Source: Sphingomonas dokdonensis (GTDB lineage: Bacteria; Pseudomonadota; Alphaproteobacteria; Sphingomonadales; Sphingomonadaceae). Taken from it: a stretch of DNA of 64,000 nucleotides. The DNA is taken from assembly GCF_002197685.1 (NCBI RefSeq), contig NZ_NBBI01000003.1, forward strand, positions 186,001 to 250,000, read 5' to 3'. The notes under the pieces were generated by a model. It saw only the letters and a program-made list of their open reading frames with translations, did no database searches and was not told the DNA's origin. This document shows, piece after piece, positions 8,340 to 16,399 of this stretch (position 1 is the stretch's first letter; each line of letters opens with the position of its first letter). The position numbers and the translations under genes are program-made.

Positions 8340-9221
8340 ATGACCAAGATCGATAAGGCAGGCAGCGTCACCCTCGGCGATCGCGCGGTGAAGCGCATGG
8401 GCTATGGCGCGATGCAGCTCGCCGGCCCGCACGTCTTCGGACCGCCCAAGGACCGCGATGCTGCGCTGGCGGTGCTGCGCACGGCGGTGGCGGAAGGCGT
8501 CAACCATATCGACACCAGCGACTTCTACGGGCCGCACGTCGTCAATCAGCTGATCCGCGAGGCGCTCTCCCCCTATCCCGACGACTTGGTGATCGTGACC
8601 AAGGTCGGAGCCGTTCGCGGCGAGGACGGCTCGTGGAATGCGGCACAGGAGCCCGGTCAGCTGCACGCGGCTGTCGAGGACAATCTGCGCAATCTGGGGC
8701 TGTCGCGGATTGAGGTAGTAAATTTCCGCATCCACCCCGGCCATCATGGCCGCGGCGATCACTCCATCGCCCGCAGCTTCGAGGCGATGGCCGCCATGCA
8801 GGCGGAAGGACTGATCCGCCATCTGGGGATCAGCAACGCCACCGCCAGCCAGGTGGCGGAAGCCCGCGCGATCGCGCCGGTCGTATGCGTGCAGAATCAG
8901 TACAACCTCGCGCATCGCGAGGACGACGCGCTGATCGATGCGCTTGCTGCCGACGGAATCGCCTACGTGCCCTTCTTCCCGCTCGGTGGCTTTACCCCGC
9001 TCCAATCCTCCTGCCTGGACGCGGTGGCGCAGCAGCTTGGCGCCAGTCCGATGCAGGTCGCGCTTGCCTGGCTGCTGCGGCGCTCTCCCAACATCCTGCT
9101 GATCCCCGGCACCTCGTCGGTCGCGCACCTGCGGGAAAATCTCGCCGCGGCCACGCTCGATCTGTCAGCCGAGGCGATGGCAACCCTCGACGCGATCGGC
9201 AGCAGCAGCGACCGCGCATAG
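8340..9221 (+). CDS. Aldo/keto reductase
   Basis: An NADPH-dependent oxidoreductase of 293 residues with the (beta/alpha)8 fold expected of the family. The catalytic tetrad can be placed: Asp and Tyr in HIDTSDFYGP, Lys in VIVTKVGA, and His in NFRIHPGHH. The C-terminal cofactor segment LIPGTSSVAHLRENLAAA is also present. The ribosome binding site GGAGAAAG precedes the ATG. It is probably controlled by the divergent LysR gene. The substrate cannot be told; E. coli YdbC-like proteins (pyridoxal reductase type) are one possibility. Confidence 0.93.
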   Translation: MTKIDKAGSVTLGDRAVKRMGYGAMQLAGPHVFGPPKDRDAALAVLRTAVAEGVNHIDTSDFYGPHVVNQLIREALSPYPDDLVIVTKVGAVRGEDGSWNAAQEPGQLHAAVEDNLRNLGLSRIEVVNFRIHPGHHGRGDHSIARSFEAMAAMQAEGLIRHLGISNATASQVAEARAIAPVVCVQNQYNLAHREDDALIDALAADGIAYVPFFPLGGFTPLQSSCLDAVAQQLGASPMQVALAWLLRRSPNILLIPGTSSVAHLRENLAAATLDLSAEAMATLDAIGSSSDRA

Positions 9222-9268
9222 ATCGCACCCACAAGGCGGCGAAAAGACAGGCGCTTTCGCTCCGCCCG

Positions 9269-10210
9269 CTAGCCAGCAGCCAGCGTCGCCGCCTGCTCCC
9301 GCTTTTCCGGGCGAATGTAGATCGAGGAAAGCTGCGGGAACGAGGCGCGCAGCTGATCCTCGATATTCTCGATGATCTGCTCGGCCTCACCCATCGTTAC
9401 CGCGTCGTCGAAATCCGCACTGATCGCGACGAACACCTGCTTGGGCGCTGTGTGAATCGTTCGCACATGGTTCACCGCCGAAATCGCCGGATGCGCCGCG
9501 ACGATCTGGGCGATGCCGCCGACCAGCTTCGGGTCCGCGCGCTCACCGATCAACAGTCCCTTGGCTTCCCGCGCCAGGAATATCGCAACAAATGCCAGGA
9601 TCGCCCCGATGACGATGGAGGCCAGGCCGTCGATCCGCGGATCCGCGAAATAGTGGCTCGCCCACACGCCAGCCCCAGCAACGATCAACCCGGCGAGCGC
9701 CGCCGAATCTTCGAACAGGACGGTGAAGGTCGCGGGGTCCTTCGAATCCTTGACCGCTTGCCACCACCCAGCATCGCCCTTTGCCGATCCGAACTCGCGC
9801 AGCGCGATCATCCACGATGTGCCCTCCAGGGCAAAGGCGATCGCCAGCACGATATAATTGATAAGCGGCGATTGAAGCGGCTCCGGCGCCGACCAATGCA
9901 GCCAACCTTCATAGATCGACACGACGGCGCCGACCGCAAAGATCAGAATGGCGACGACAAACGCCCAGAAATACAGCTCGCGGCCATAGCCGAAGGGATG
10001 CAGCGCGTCGGGAGGGCGCTTGGCTCGCCGTTCGCCGTAGAGCAGCAGCACCTGATTGCCACTGTCCACCACCGAATGGATGCCTTCGGTCAACATGGCG
10101 GTCGAGCCGGTGATGGCGGCCGCGACGAACTTCGCCACCCCGATCGCCAGGTTCGCAGCAAGCGCTGCCCAGACGACGATGTTGCGCTGACCGGCGCCTG
10201 CTGTGCTCAT
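9269..10210 (-). CDS. Cation diffusion facilitator family transporter
   Basis: A 313-residue inner-membrane metal/proton antiporter. About six membrane helices occupy residues 10-215, followed by a cytoplasmic domain of roughly 80 residues. Helix 2 carries TEGIHSVVDSGNQ, the position of the transport metal site. The fifth helix carries FEDSAALAGL where many members have HxxxD, so the metal may differ from zinc. The loop between helices 2 and 3 holds RPPDALHPFGYGRELYFW, characteristic of the family. Metal specificity is unknown. Confidence 0.92.
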   Translation of the reverse strand: MSTAGAGQRNIVVWAALAANLAIGVAKFVAAAITGSTAMLTEGIHSVVDSGNQVLLLYGERRAKRPPDALHPFGYGRELYFWAFVVAILIFAVGAVVSIYEGWLHWSAPEPLQSPLINYIVLAIAFALEGTSWMIALREFGSAKGDAGWWQAVKDSKDPATFTVLFEDSAALAGLIVAGAGVWASHYFADPRIDGLASIVIGAILAFVAIFLAREAKGLLIGERADPKLVGGIAQIVAAHPAISAVNHVRTIHTAPKQVFVAISADFDDAVTMGEAEQIIENIEDQLRASFPQLSSIYIRPEKREQAATLAAG

Positions 10211-10329
10211 TGCGCCAGCCTAGCCGCCGCGCCGATCGATAGCGACCGCAAACGGCGCGGCGGCGTTCGCCGACCGATTCAACTTATCTCCACACGGCGC
10301 GTTGGTGGTGCAGGTACAGGAGACCGCAG

Positions 10330-10470
10330 ATGACCCCGACCCTTATTCCGGGCAACGAGCCCGATCCCGGCGATATGTCGGCCGACCCCAACATGCCCGT
10401 GCCGACGGATCCGGCCGACGAGCATGGCCTGCCGGACGACGAAGCCGAGCATCTGGGTGACTTTGCATGA
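10330..10470 (+). CDS. Small acidic protein of unknown function (46 aa)
   Basis: This short ORF is supported by an excellent Shine-Dalgarno sequence (AGGAGA, 7 bases before the ATG). The product is rich in Pro, Asp and Glu, begins MTPTLIPGNEPDPGDM and ends EAEHLGDFA. It has no hydrophobic segment or cysteine, so it is probably a cytoplasmic, disordered protein. A second small acidic ORF follows after 16 bases. I do not recognise a family. The GC-rich third positions fit local coding, but 46 codons is short enough that conservation would be needed for certainty. Confidence 0.6.
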   Translation: MTPTLIPGNEPDPGDMSADPNMPVPTDPADEHGLPDDEAEHLGDFA

Positions 10471-10486
10471 TCGCGGGCGCGCAGCG

Positions 10487-10597
10487 ATGACCGATCCGGA
10501 TCAGCAGCAGCCCGGCGAGGCCGATCAGGCCGCCGCGATGGAAGAGGCGCAACAGGAAGCCGCCGTGCAACGCGAAACCGACGGCGGCTATCAGTAA
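10487..10597 (+). CDS. Small Gln/Glu-rich protein of unknown function (36 aa)
   Basis: A 36-codon ORF beginning MTDPDQQQPGEADQAAAM, rich in Gln, Glu and Ala, with no hydrophobic stretch. It lies 16 bases after the 46-residue ORF and is compositionally similar, suggesting a small bicistronic unit. The ribosome binding site is weak (GCGCAGCG), so translation may depend on the upstream ORF. Function unknown. Confidence 0.4.
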   Translation: MTDPDQQQPGEADQAAAMEEAQQEAAVQRETDGGYQ

Positions 10598-11136
10598 CGT
10601 CGGGACACTTAAGCGGCACGCCCACTGTCGCGATGCGCCCTCAGACCGTCTGGTTCAGCGGATCAGGCGCAGGCACACGGGCGAACGGCCCTGCCGAGCT
10701 TGGCCGCGGACGGCCTCGGCCATCCGGCGGCGGATCTGCTGCAGGCGTCCGCTTTCCTCATAATCAACGATATGGGCAAAATGCCCGCCATCGAAAAAGG
10801 CGAGCTCTGAATAACCTGGAATAACAGCTCCTTCGCCGGCGTGACGGGTAGGCAACTGACGCGTCGACGCTCTGTTCCGCCCGAACCGTCTGCGATCAAG
10901 CCAGCACGGCTCAAACGCGCCGAAAGTGCGCCGACCCGGGCACCGCGGCACCACCCCTCGGGAAAATACTGGCGGCCTGACAGGCTCTGACCGTGCTGGC
11001 ACCACCAGCAATCGCAAAGCGCTGTTTCCACCATTATGGCTCTTGTCGCGCCGCCAGTCGGCTGACCTGCCCTACGCTTGCTGACAAAGCAGCGATTACG
11101 CATTTACCATAGCGGGGTCGGGAAAGGGGCGCGCGG
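10598..11136. other. Gene-poor gap of 539 bases
   Basis: There is no complete, convincing gene here. The left part (10655-10822, minus strand) has a stretch that reads like the C-terminal end of a protein, listed separately as a possible remnant. The rest (about 10830-11100) has no protein-like frame that I can see. The last part should hold the promoter of the acyltransferase gene. GGGAAAGGGG before 11137 is a usable ribosome binding site. Confidence 0.6.
10655..10822 (-). pseudogene. Possible remnant or unusual-start small gene (55 codons)
   Basis: The minus strand reads IPGYSELAFFDGGHFAHIVD, then YEESGRLQQIRRRMAEAVRG, ending at a TGA, with codon use typical of this genome. There is no ATG, GTG or TTG near the beginning. 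An AAGGAG sequence lies 5 bases before an ATT codon at 10822, which would be a very rare start. Either this is a 5'-truncated gene whose front has decayed, or a small gene with an unusual start. I do not recognise the family. Confidence 0.35.
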
Positions 11137-12924
11137 ATGAAGCATCGTCGTGAGATCGACGGGCTGCGAACAATCGCCGTCCTGCCGGTCCTGTTGAGTC
11201 ATGCCGGCGTGTCGCTCTTCGCGGGCGGCTTCGTCGGCGTCGACGTGTTCTTCGTAATCAGCGGCTATCTCATCACCGGCATCATCCTGGCGGAGATGGA
11301 CGAGCGGCGTTTCTCCATCCTGCGCTTCTACGAGCGGCGCACCCGACGCCTGCTGCCCGCTCTGTTCGTCGTCATGGCCACCTGCCTTCTCGCCGGCTGG
11401 TTCCTGATGAGCGCCGACGCCTATCAGAACCTCGGCCAGAGCATCGTCGCCACCACCTTGTTCTCGAACAACATCCTGCTCACCGTCACCAGCGGCTATT
11501 GGGACATGGAGTCGCAGTTCAAACCGCTGCTCCACACGTGGAGCCTGGGGGTAGAGGAGCAATATTACATCGTCGTGCCACTGCTTTTGGCACTGGTGCA
11601 TCGCTTCTTTCGTCGTCACGTGCCGCTCGCCCTCGCGCTCGTCGGCATCGTCAGCTTCGCGCTCAGCCTGTGGAGCATGCGCGCGCACCCGGTGGGCAAT
11701 TTCTACTTGCTGCACACCCGCGCTTGGGAACTGGCGGCGGGCGGCTGGGCCGCGACGATCCGCGCGCCCGAGGATCGCCCCGGCTCGGACGCCCTGTCGC
11801 TGCTCGGCCTAGCCCTTATCGCAGCCGCGGTGCTCGCGCTGCCGGAGGGATCGGCCTCGCCCTCCCCGGCGATCCTGATGCCGGTTGCGGGCACCGTGCT
11901 GATCCTGCTGTATTGCCGCAGGGGTCTCGCGTATCGCCTGCTCGGCTCCCGTCCGATGGTCGGCATCGGCCTCATCAGCTACAGTACCTATCTCTGGCAT
12001 CAGCCGCTGTTCGCCTTTCTGCGCATCGCCAGCAGCAGCCGGCCTGCGACCTGGCAGTTCGTGGCGCTGATCCCGGTCGCGCTCGCCCTCGCGTGGGCAA
12101 GCTGGCGCTTCGTCGAGCGCCCGTTCCGCAGCAAGGCCATGCCCTTCCGCACCGTCGCCGCCATCCTGCTGCCCGCCGCGCTGGCGCTGCTGGCAGTCGG
12201 CGCGCTGCTGCACCTGCGCGGCGGGCTGCCGGGTCGCTTCGACGTCGCGCCGGGCGCCGATCGGCCGGCCACGTTCAAGCAATACAACATGCGCGTGGTC
12301 GACCTGAAGGTCGATCGCTTCGCGGCAGGCGCAGACAAACGCGCACTTATCCTCGGCAACAGCACCGGGCGCGATGTCGTCAACATGGCGCGCGAGACCG
12401 GCGCACTGCCCGGCTATGCGATCGTGTACCGGGACGATCTGGACCTATGCGACGGGCCAGCGCTCAGCGCATGGAAGCGCGCGCTGGTCGAGGCTGCGAC
12501 GCTCGTGGTGCTGGTGTACGATCACAAGCCGCGCAACACCTGCAGCGGCTGGCAATTGGCGCAGCGCCCAGACCTTTACGGCAAGATCGTCTTCGTCGGC
12601 CCCAAGGATTTCGGGATCAACCTGAACCCGTACGCCCGCCTGCCGCTCGCGCAGCGGCCGCGCGCACAAGTGCCGCTGTCAGACATCGCGCTCACCGCCA
12701 GCCGCCAGTATCGCGCAATCACCCCGCCGACGCTCTATGTGGATGTGATCGCCGCTTTATCGCGCGACGGTCGCCACGTGCCCGTCTACGACCGGCAGGG
12801 CCGCATCCTCAGCGAGGATCGCGTCCACGTCACGCGCGCCGGCGCGCGCTTTGTCGGGCAGCGCATCTTTCAGACACCCGCCTGGCAGCACGTCATCATG
12901 CGAGTGGAAGGCGCCAAGCGATAA
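11137..12924 (+). CDS. OafA-type acyltransferase with C-terminal SGNH domain
   Basis: This 595-residue membrane protein probably O-acetylates a surface polysaccharide, lipopolysaccharide or peptidoglycan. Residues 1-360 form an acyltransferase-3 domain: RREIDGLRTIAVLPVLLSHA with the usual early Arg/His-rich start, GGFVGVDVFFVISGYLIT, and the LHTWSLGVEEQYY signature, with about ten membrane helices. The C-terminal about 220 residues are an SGNH-type extracytoplasmic domain: ALILGNSTGRD supplies the serine (GNS instead of the usual GDS) and DRVH near the end supplies the Asp/His pair. No polysaccharide genes are nearby, so the acceptor is unknown. It converges on trmJ with a 15-base gap. Confidence 0.93.
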   Translation: MKHRREIDGLRTIAVLPVLLSHAGVSLFAGGFVGVDVFFVISGYLITGIILAEMDERRFSILRFYERRTRRLLPALFVVMATCLLAGWFLMSADAYQNLGQSIVATTLFSNNILLTVTSGYWDMESQFKPLLHTWSLGVEEQYYIVVPLLLALVHRFFRRHVPLALALVGIVSFALSLWSMRAHPVGNFYLLHTRAWELAAGGWAATIRAPEDRPGSDALSLLGLALIAAAVLALPEGSASPSPAILMPVAGTVLILLYCRRGLAYRLLGSRPMVGIGLISYSTYLWHQPLFAFLRIASSSRPATWQFVALIPVALALAWASWRFVERPFRSKAMPFRTVAAILLPAALALLAVGALLHLRGGLPGRFDVAPGADRPATFKQYNMRVVDLKVDRFAAGADKRALILGNSTGRDVVNMARETGALPGYAIVYRDDLDLCDGPALSAWKRALVEAATLVVLVYDHKPRNTCSGWQLAQRPDLYGKIVFVGPKDFGINLNPYARLPLAQRPRAQVPLSDIALTASRQYRAITPPTLYVDVIAALSRDGRHVPVYDRQGRILSEDRVHVTRAGARFVGQRIFQTPAWQHVIMRVEGAKR

Positions 12925-12939
12925 GCGCGGCCCCGGCGC

Positions 12940-13677
12940 TCAGCCGGACCTCTTCGCCTTCGCCCCCGCCAGCGCGGACAGCACGCCGCGCATCGTGCGC
13001 ACCTCCTGGCTGGACCAGCCCGGCTTGGTCAGCAGGGTACGCAAGGTGCGCTGCGTGGTCGGCTTGCGATCGGGCGGAAAAAAGAAATTCGCCTGCACCA
13101 GCATGTGATCGAGCTGCGCGATCATGCCTTCCAGCTCCTCCTGCGGCGCGGGTGGATCCAGCACCACTTCGGGCGGCGAGGCGAGCGCTTCGCCCTTTGA
13201 CCATTCATACGCCACCAGGATCACCGCCTGCGCCAGATTCAGGCTGCCGAACTCGGGGTTGATCGGCACGGTCAGGATCTCGCGCGCGAGCGCCACGTCG
13301 TCGGTTTCCAGCCCCGATCGCTCCGGCCCGAATAGGATCGCGCTGCGCCCGCTCGCACTGCGCATCTGCCCGGCGGCCTGCTCGGGCGTCACCACCGGCT
13401 TGGTCACGCCGCGTTTTCGCACCGTGGTGGCATAGACATGCGGGCAATCCGCGACAGCCTCGGCCACCGTGTCGAACACCCGCGCATCGGCGAGCACCAC
13501 GTCTGCGCCCGACGCTGCCGGTCCCGCGGCCGGGTTGGGCCAGCCATCGCGCGGCGCGACCAGCCGCATTTCCGTCAGCCCGAAATTCAGCATGGCACGC
13601 GCCGCCTTGCCGATATTCTCGCCAAGTTGCGGCCGGACCAGCACAATGACAGGCGGCAGGGAAGCTTCAGCAGTCAT
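12940..13677 (-). CDS. trmJ: TrmH-family tRNA (cytidine/uridine-2'-O-)-methyltransferase TrmJ
   Basis: This SPOUT-fold enzyme is expected to 2'-O-methylate position 32 of certain tRNAs using SAM. Features across 245 residues are the N-terminal IVLVRPQLGENIGKAARAML (Asn/Glu/Arg of motif 1), ILFGPERSGLETDD (motif 2) and PINPEFGSLNLAQAVILVAYE (motif 3, knotted SAM site), followed by the C-terminal helical extension typical of TrmJ rather than TrmL. It lies 51 bases downstream of nrdR on the same strand and may share its transcript. Confidence 0.93.
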   Translation of the reverse strand: MTAEASLPPVIVLVRPQLGENIGKAARAMLNFGLTEMRLVAPRDGWPNPAAGPAASGADVVLADARVFDTVAEAVADCPHVYATTVRKRGVTKPVVTPEQAAGQMRSASGRSAILFGPERSGLETDDVALAREILTVPINPEFGSLNLAQAVILVAYEWSKGEALASPPEVVLDPPAPQEELEGMIAQLDHMLVQANFFFPPDRKPTTQRTLRTLLTKPGWSSQEVRTMRGVLSALAGAKAKRSG

Positions 13678-13728
13678 GCGATGCGCCTATCCGGCGAATG
13701 GGGGCGGAGACAAGCGCGCCTTGCGCGA

Positions 13729-14190
13729 TCAGCTACGCCCAGCCTCCTCGACCGTCCCGGCGAATTCCTCGAAGTCCTTCGCCTCGCTGAAATCGCGATA
13801 GACACTGGCGAAACGGATATAGGCGACCGAATCGAGGCCCTTCAGCCCCTCCATTACCATTTCGCCGATCCGCTTCGAGGCGATCTCCGCCTCGCCGCTC
13901 GTTTCCAACTGGCGCTGAATGCCGCTCACCAGCCGCTCGATCGCGAGCCCATCCAGCGGCCGCTTGCGCGCGGCGATTCCGATCGACCGCAGCAGCTTCT
14001 CGCGCTCGAACGGCTCGCGCCGATCCTCCGACTTCACCACGGTAAGTTCGCGCAGCTGGATGCGCTCAAAGGTCGTGAAGCGCGCAGCACAGCCTTCGCA
14101 TTGGCGGCGGCGGCGGATCGCAGCGCCATCGTCGGTCGGCCGGCTGTCCTTCACCTGGCTCGCATCATGGCCACAGAAGGGGCAGCGCAT
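13729..14190 (-). CDS. nrdR: Transcriptional repressor NrdR
   Basis: NrdR represses ribonucleotide reductase genes in response to dATP/ATP. The 153-residue protein starts with the zinc ribbon [20 protein letters not shown], with the second cysteine pair CEGC about 30 residues on. An ATP-cone domain follows ([20 protein letters not shown] and beyond). The ATG at 14190 gives the exact family start; an ATG four codons upstream is not favoured. It belongs to the leftward rpiB-glyA-nrdR run, an arrangement known in many alphaproteobacteria. Confidence 0.96.
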   Translation of the reverse strand: MRCPFCGHDASQVKDSRPTDDGAAIRRRRQCEGCAARFTTFERIQLRELTVVKSEDRREPFEREKLLRSIGIAARKRPLDGLAIERLVSGIQRQLETSGEAEIASKRIGEMVMEGLKGLDSVAYIRFASVYRDFSEAKDFEEFAGTVEEAGRS

Positions 14191-14287
14191 CGGGTTCTTC
14201 AATCCATCATGTCGGCCGCCGATCGCGACGGCCGGGCAGTCTCTGTCGGGCGTTGTGCCGCAAAGCGCAACGCCCGATCACGCCGTC

Positions 14288-14303
14288 ACCCCGCTTTCGG
14301 GGT
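14288..14303. terminator. Small GC hairpin upstream of nrdR
   Basis: ACCCCG, a 4-base loop CTTT, CGGGGT form a perfect 6-bp hairpin between the small membrane-protein gene and nrdR. There is no downstream T tract on either strand, so it could be a weak attenuator, an RNA-stabilising element, or a short relative of the GTCACCCCGG repeat family. Confidence 0.35.
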
Positions 14304-14320
14304 AATCGGCGCTCGCCTTG

Positions 14321-14497
14321 TCAGATCTTGTTACGCCGCGTGTAGGCGACGCCGGCACCCACCAAAGCGCCGAGCACCGGGCCGACGAACGGCACGGGGA
14401 TCGCGATTACGGCACCGATCGCACCATATTTCGCCATCTTCTTGCCGAGACCCGGAGTGTTCTGGACGTTCTGCTGGACTTCGTCGATCTTGGACAC
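14321..14497 (-). CDS. Small membrane protein of unknown function (58 aa)
   Basis: The product begins (initiator)-SKIDEVQQNVQNTPG, followed by GKKMAKYGAIGAVIAIPVPF and a second glycine-rich hydrophobic stretch ending GAGVAYTRRNKI. This suggests one hairpin-like membrane segment pair with a basic tail. The start is GTG at 14497, with GAGGTGA immediately upstream overlapping the glyA stop region. GTG at 14503 is the alternative. Translation is probably coupled to glyA. No family is recognised, but the good ribosome binding site and the hydrophobic pattern support a real gene. Confidence 0.7.
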   Translation of the reverse strand: MSKIDEVQQNVQNTPGLGKKMAKYGAIGAVIAIPVPFVGPVLGALVGAGVAYTRRNKI

Positions 14498-14504
14498 GTT
14501 CACC

Positions 14505-15812
14505 TCACTTGTAGATGGGGAAACGAGCGCACAGCGCGCGAACTCGTTCCCGAACGGCCGCTTCAACGTCGGCATCGCCCTGCTCACCCTTCTTGGCAAG
14601 ACCATCCAGCACGTCGGCGACCATGTTGCCGATCTCGCGGAATTCCGCCGTGCCAAAGCCGCGCGTGGTGCCTGCCGGGGTGCCGACGCGGATGCCGCTG
14701 GTCTTCACCGGCGGCAGCGGATCGTTGGGGATGCCGTTCTTGTTGCAGGTGATGCCCGCGCGTTCCAGCGCCTCGTCCGCATCCTTGCCGGTAACGCCCA
14801 GCGGGGTGAGATCGACCAGCGCCAGATGCGTGTCGGTGCCGCCCGATACGATCGCCGCGCCGCGCTCCTTCAGCGTCGCGGCCAGCACCTTGGCATTCTC
14901 CACCACCGCGGCGGCATAGCTCTTGAACTCCGGCCGCAGCGCCTCGCCGAACGCCACCGCCTTGGCGGCGATCACATGCATCAGCGGGCCGCCCTGCAGC
15001 CCTGGGAATACCGCCGAGTTGATCTTCTTCGCGATCGCCTCGTCGTCGGTCAGGATCATGCCGCCGCGCGGCCCACGCAGCGTCTTGTGCGTGGTGGTGG
15101 TCACGACATGCGCGTGGCCGAACGGCGTCGGATGGACGCCGCCCGCGACCAGCCCCGCGAAATGCGCCATGTCGACCATGAAATAGGCGCCGACCTTGTC
15201 CGCGATCGCGCGGAACCGGGCAAAATCGATGTGGCGCGGATAGGCCGAACCGCCGGCGATGATCAGCTTGGGCTGCGTCTCGACCGCCTGCTTCTCGACC
15301 GCGTCATAATCGATCAGGTGCGTGTCGGGCGTGACGCCATATTGCACCGCGTTGAACCACTTGCCGCTCATCGCCGCGCGCGCGCCGTGCGTCAGGTGAC
15401 CGCCCGAATCGAGGCTGAGGCCCATGATGGTGTCGCCCGGCTTCACCAGCGCCAGCATCACCGCGCCGTTCGCCTGCGCACCCGAATGCGGCTGGACGTT
15501 GGCAAAGCCGCAGCCGAACAGCTGCTTGGCGCGATCGATCGCCAGGCTCTCCACCTCGTCCGACGGGTGGCAGCCCTGATAATAACGCTTGCCGGGATAA
15601 CCCTCGGCATATTTGTTGGTGAAGACGGAGCCCTGCGCCTCCAGCACCGCCTTGGAGACGATATTCTCCGACGCGATCAGCTCGATCTGCGTCTGCTCAC
15701 GGTCCAGCTCATGCTCTACGCCAGCGAACACCGCAGGATCGGCATCGGCAAGGGTACGGGTGAAGAAGCCATCAGGCTGAACCTCGTTCAGCGTGGTAGG
15801 GTTGGTGCTCAT
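14505..15812 (-). CDS. glyA: Serine hydroxymethyltransferase
   Basis: This PLP enzyme converts serine and tetrahydrofolate to glycine and 5,10-methylene-tetrahydrofolate, the main source of one-carbon units. The 435-residue product has the family blocks [35 protein letters not shown], the PLP aspartate in [13 protein letters not shown], and the Schiff-base lysine in [16 protein letters not shown]. The ATG at 15812 overlaps the rpiB stop (ATGA), so translation is coupled. An upstream in-frame extension inside rpiB is rejected. Confidence 0.98.
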   Translation of the reverse strand: MSTNPTTLNEVQPDGFFTRTLADADPAVFAGVEHELDREQTQIELIASENIVSKAVLEAQGSVFTNKYAEGYPGKRYYQGCHPSDEVESLAIDRAKQLFGCGFANVQPHSGAQANGAVMLALVKPGDTIMGLSLDSGGHLTHGARAAMSGKWFNAVQYGVTPDTHLIDYDAVEKQAVETQPKLIIAGGSAYPRHIDFARFRAIADKVGAYFMVDMAHFAGLVAGGVHPTPFGHAHVVTTTTHKTLRGPRGGMILTDDEAIAKKINSAVFPGLQGGPLMHVIAAKAVAFGEALRPEFKSYAAAVVENAKVLAATLKERGAAIVSGGTDTHLALVDLTPLGVTGKDADEALERAGITCNKNGIPNDPLPPVKTSGIRVGTPAGTTRGFGTAEFREIGNMVADVLDGLAKKGEQGDADVEAAVRERVRALCARFPIYK

Positions 15813-16261
15813 GCTGGCTCCTTTTCGAAAGCGGGCGCGCCGAGCTTGTCGACGCGGGGGGCGTGGCGGCCGCCGGCAAAGGCGGTCTCGAGGAAAGCGG
15901 AAACGCACGCCTTCGCCATGTCCTCACCGACAAGGCGGGCGCCCATGGCAATGGCGTTGGCGTCGTTATGCTCGCGCGCGAGCGCGGCGGACAGCGGCTC
16001 GGCAACGAGTGCGCAGCGCACCGCGGGATTGCGGTTCACCGCGATCGAAATACCGATCCCCGATCCGCACAGGGCAATGCCGCGCACGGCGTCACCGGAG
16101 GCGATCGCCTCGGCCAGCTTGTAGCCGTAATCGGGATAATCGACCCGCGCATCGGTGGCGGGGCCAAGGTCGAGAACATCATGCCCCGCCTCCCGCAGCC
16201 AGGCGACAAGCGTCGCCTTCAGCGACACGGCGGCGTGATCGGAAGCAATGGCGACTCGCAT
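15809..16261 (-). CDS. rpiB: Ribose-5-phosphate isomerase B
   Basis: This enzyme interconverts ribose-5-phosphate and ribulose-5-phosphate. The 150-residue product starts [18 protein letters not shown]. It contains [16 protein letters not shown] with the anion hole and the catalytic cysteine in ALCGSG, and the conserved [17 protein letters not shown] block. It is the first gene of the leftward rpiB-glyA run and overlaps glyA by 4 bases. A LacAB/galactose-6-phosphate isomerase role is unlikely in this context. Confidence 0.95.
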   Translation of the reverse strand: MRVAIASDHAAVSLKATLVAWLREAGHDVLDLGPATDARVDYPDYGYKLAEAIASGDAVRGIALCGSGIGISIAVNRNPAVRCALVAEPLSAALAREHNDANAIAMGARLVGEDMAKACVSAFLETAFAGGRHAPRVDKLGAPAFEKEPA

Positions 16262-16399
16262 GCGGGCGGCGTGGCTCTCGGCAGCTGATGGATGCGCGGC
16301 CCTTTAGCGGGGCGGTCGAAATAATGCCACCGCCCCGTTGCGTATGCCACGCGCTGCCCAGTTACGTCCTGCGAGGGCGGAAGAGCGTGAAGCGCGAGA

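Noticed and set aside
8885..10333. Plus-strand frame across the aldo/keto reductase end and the transporter gene
   Set aside because: Out of frame with a clear reductase and antisense to a clear membrane transporter; no protein-like features.
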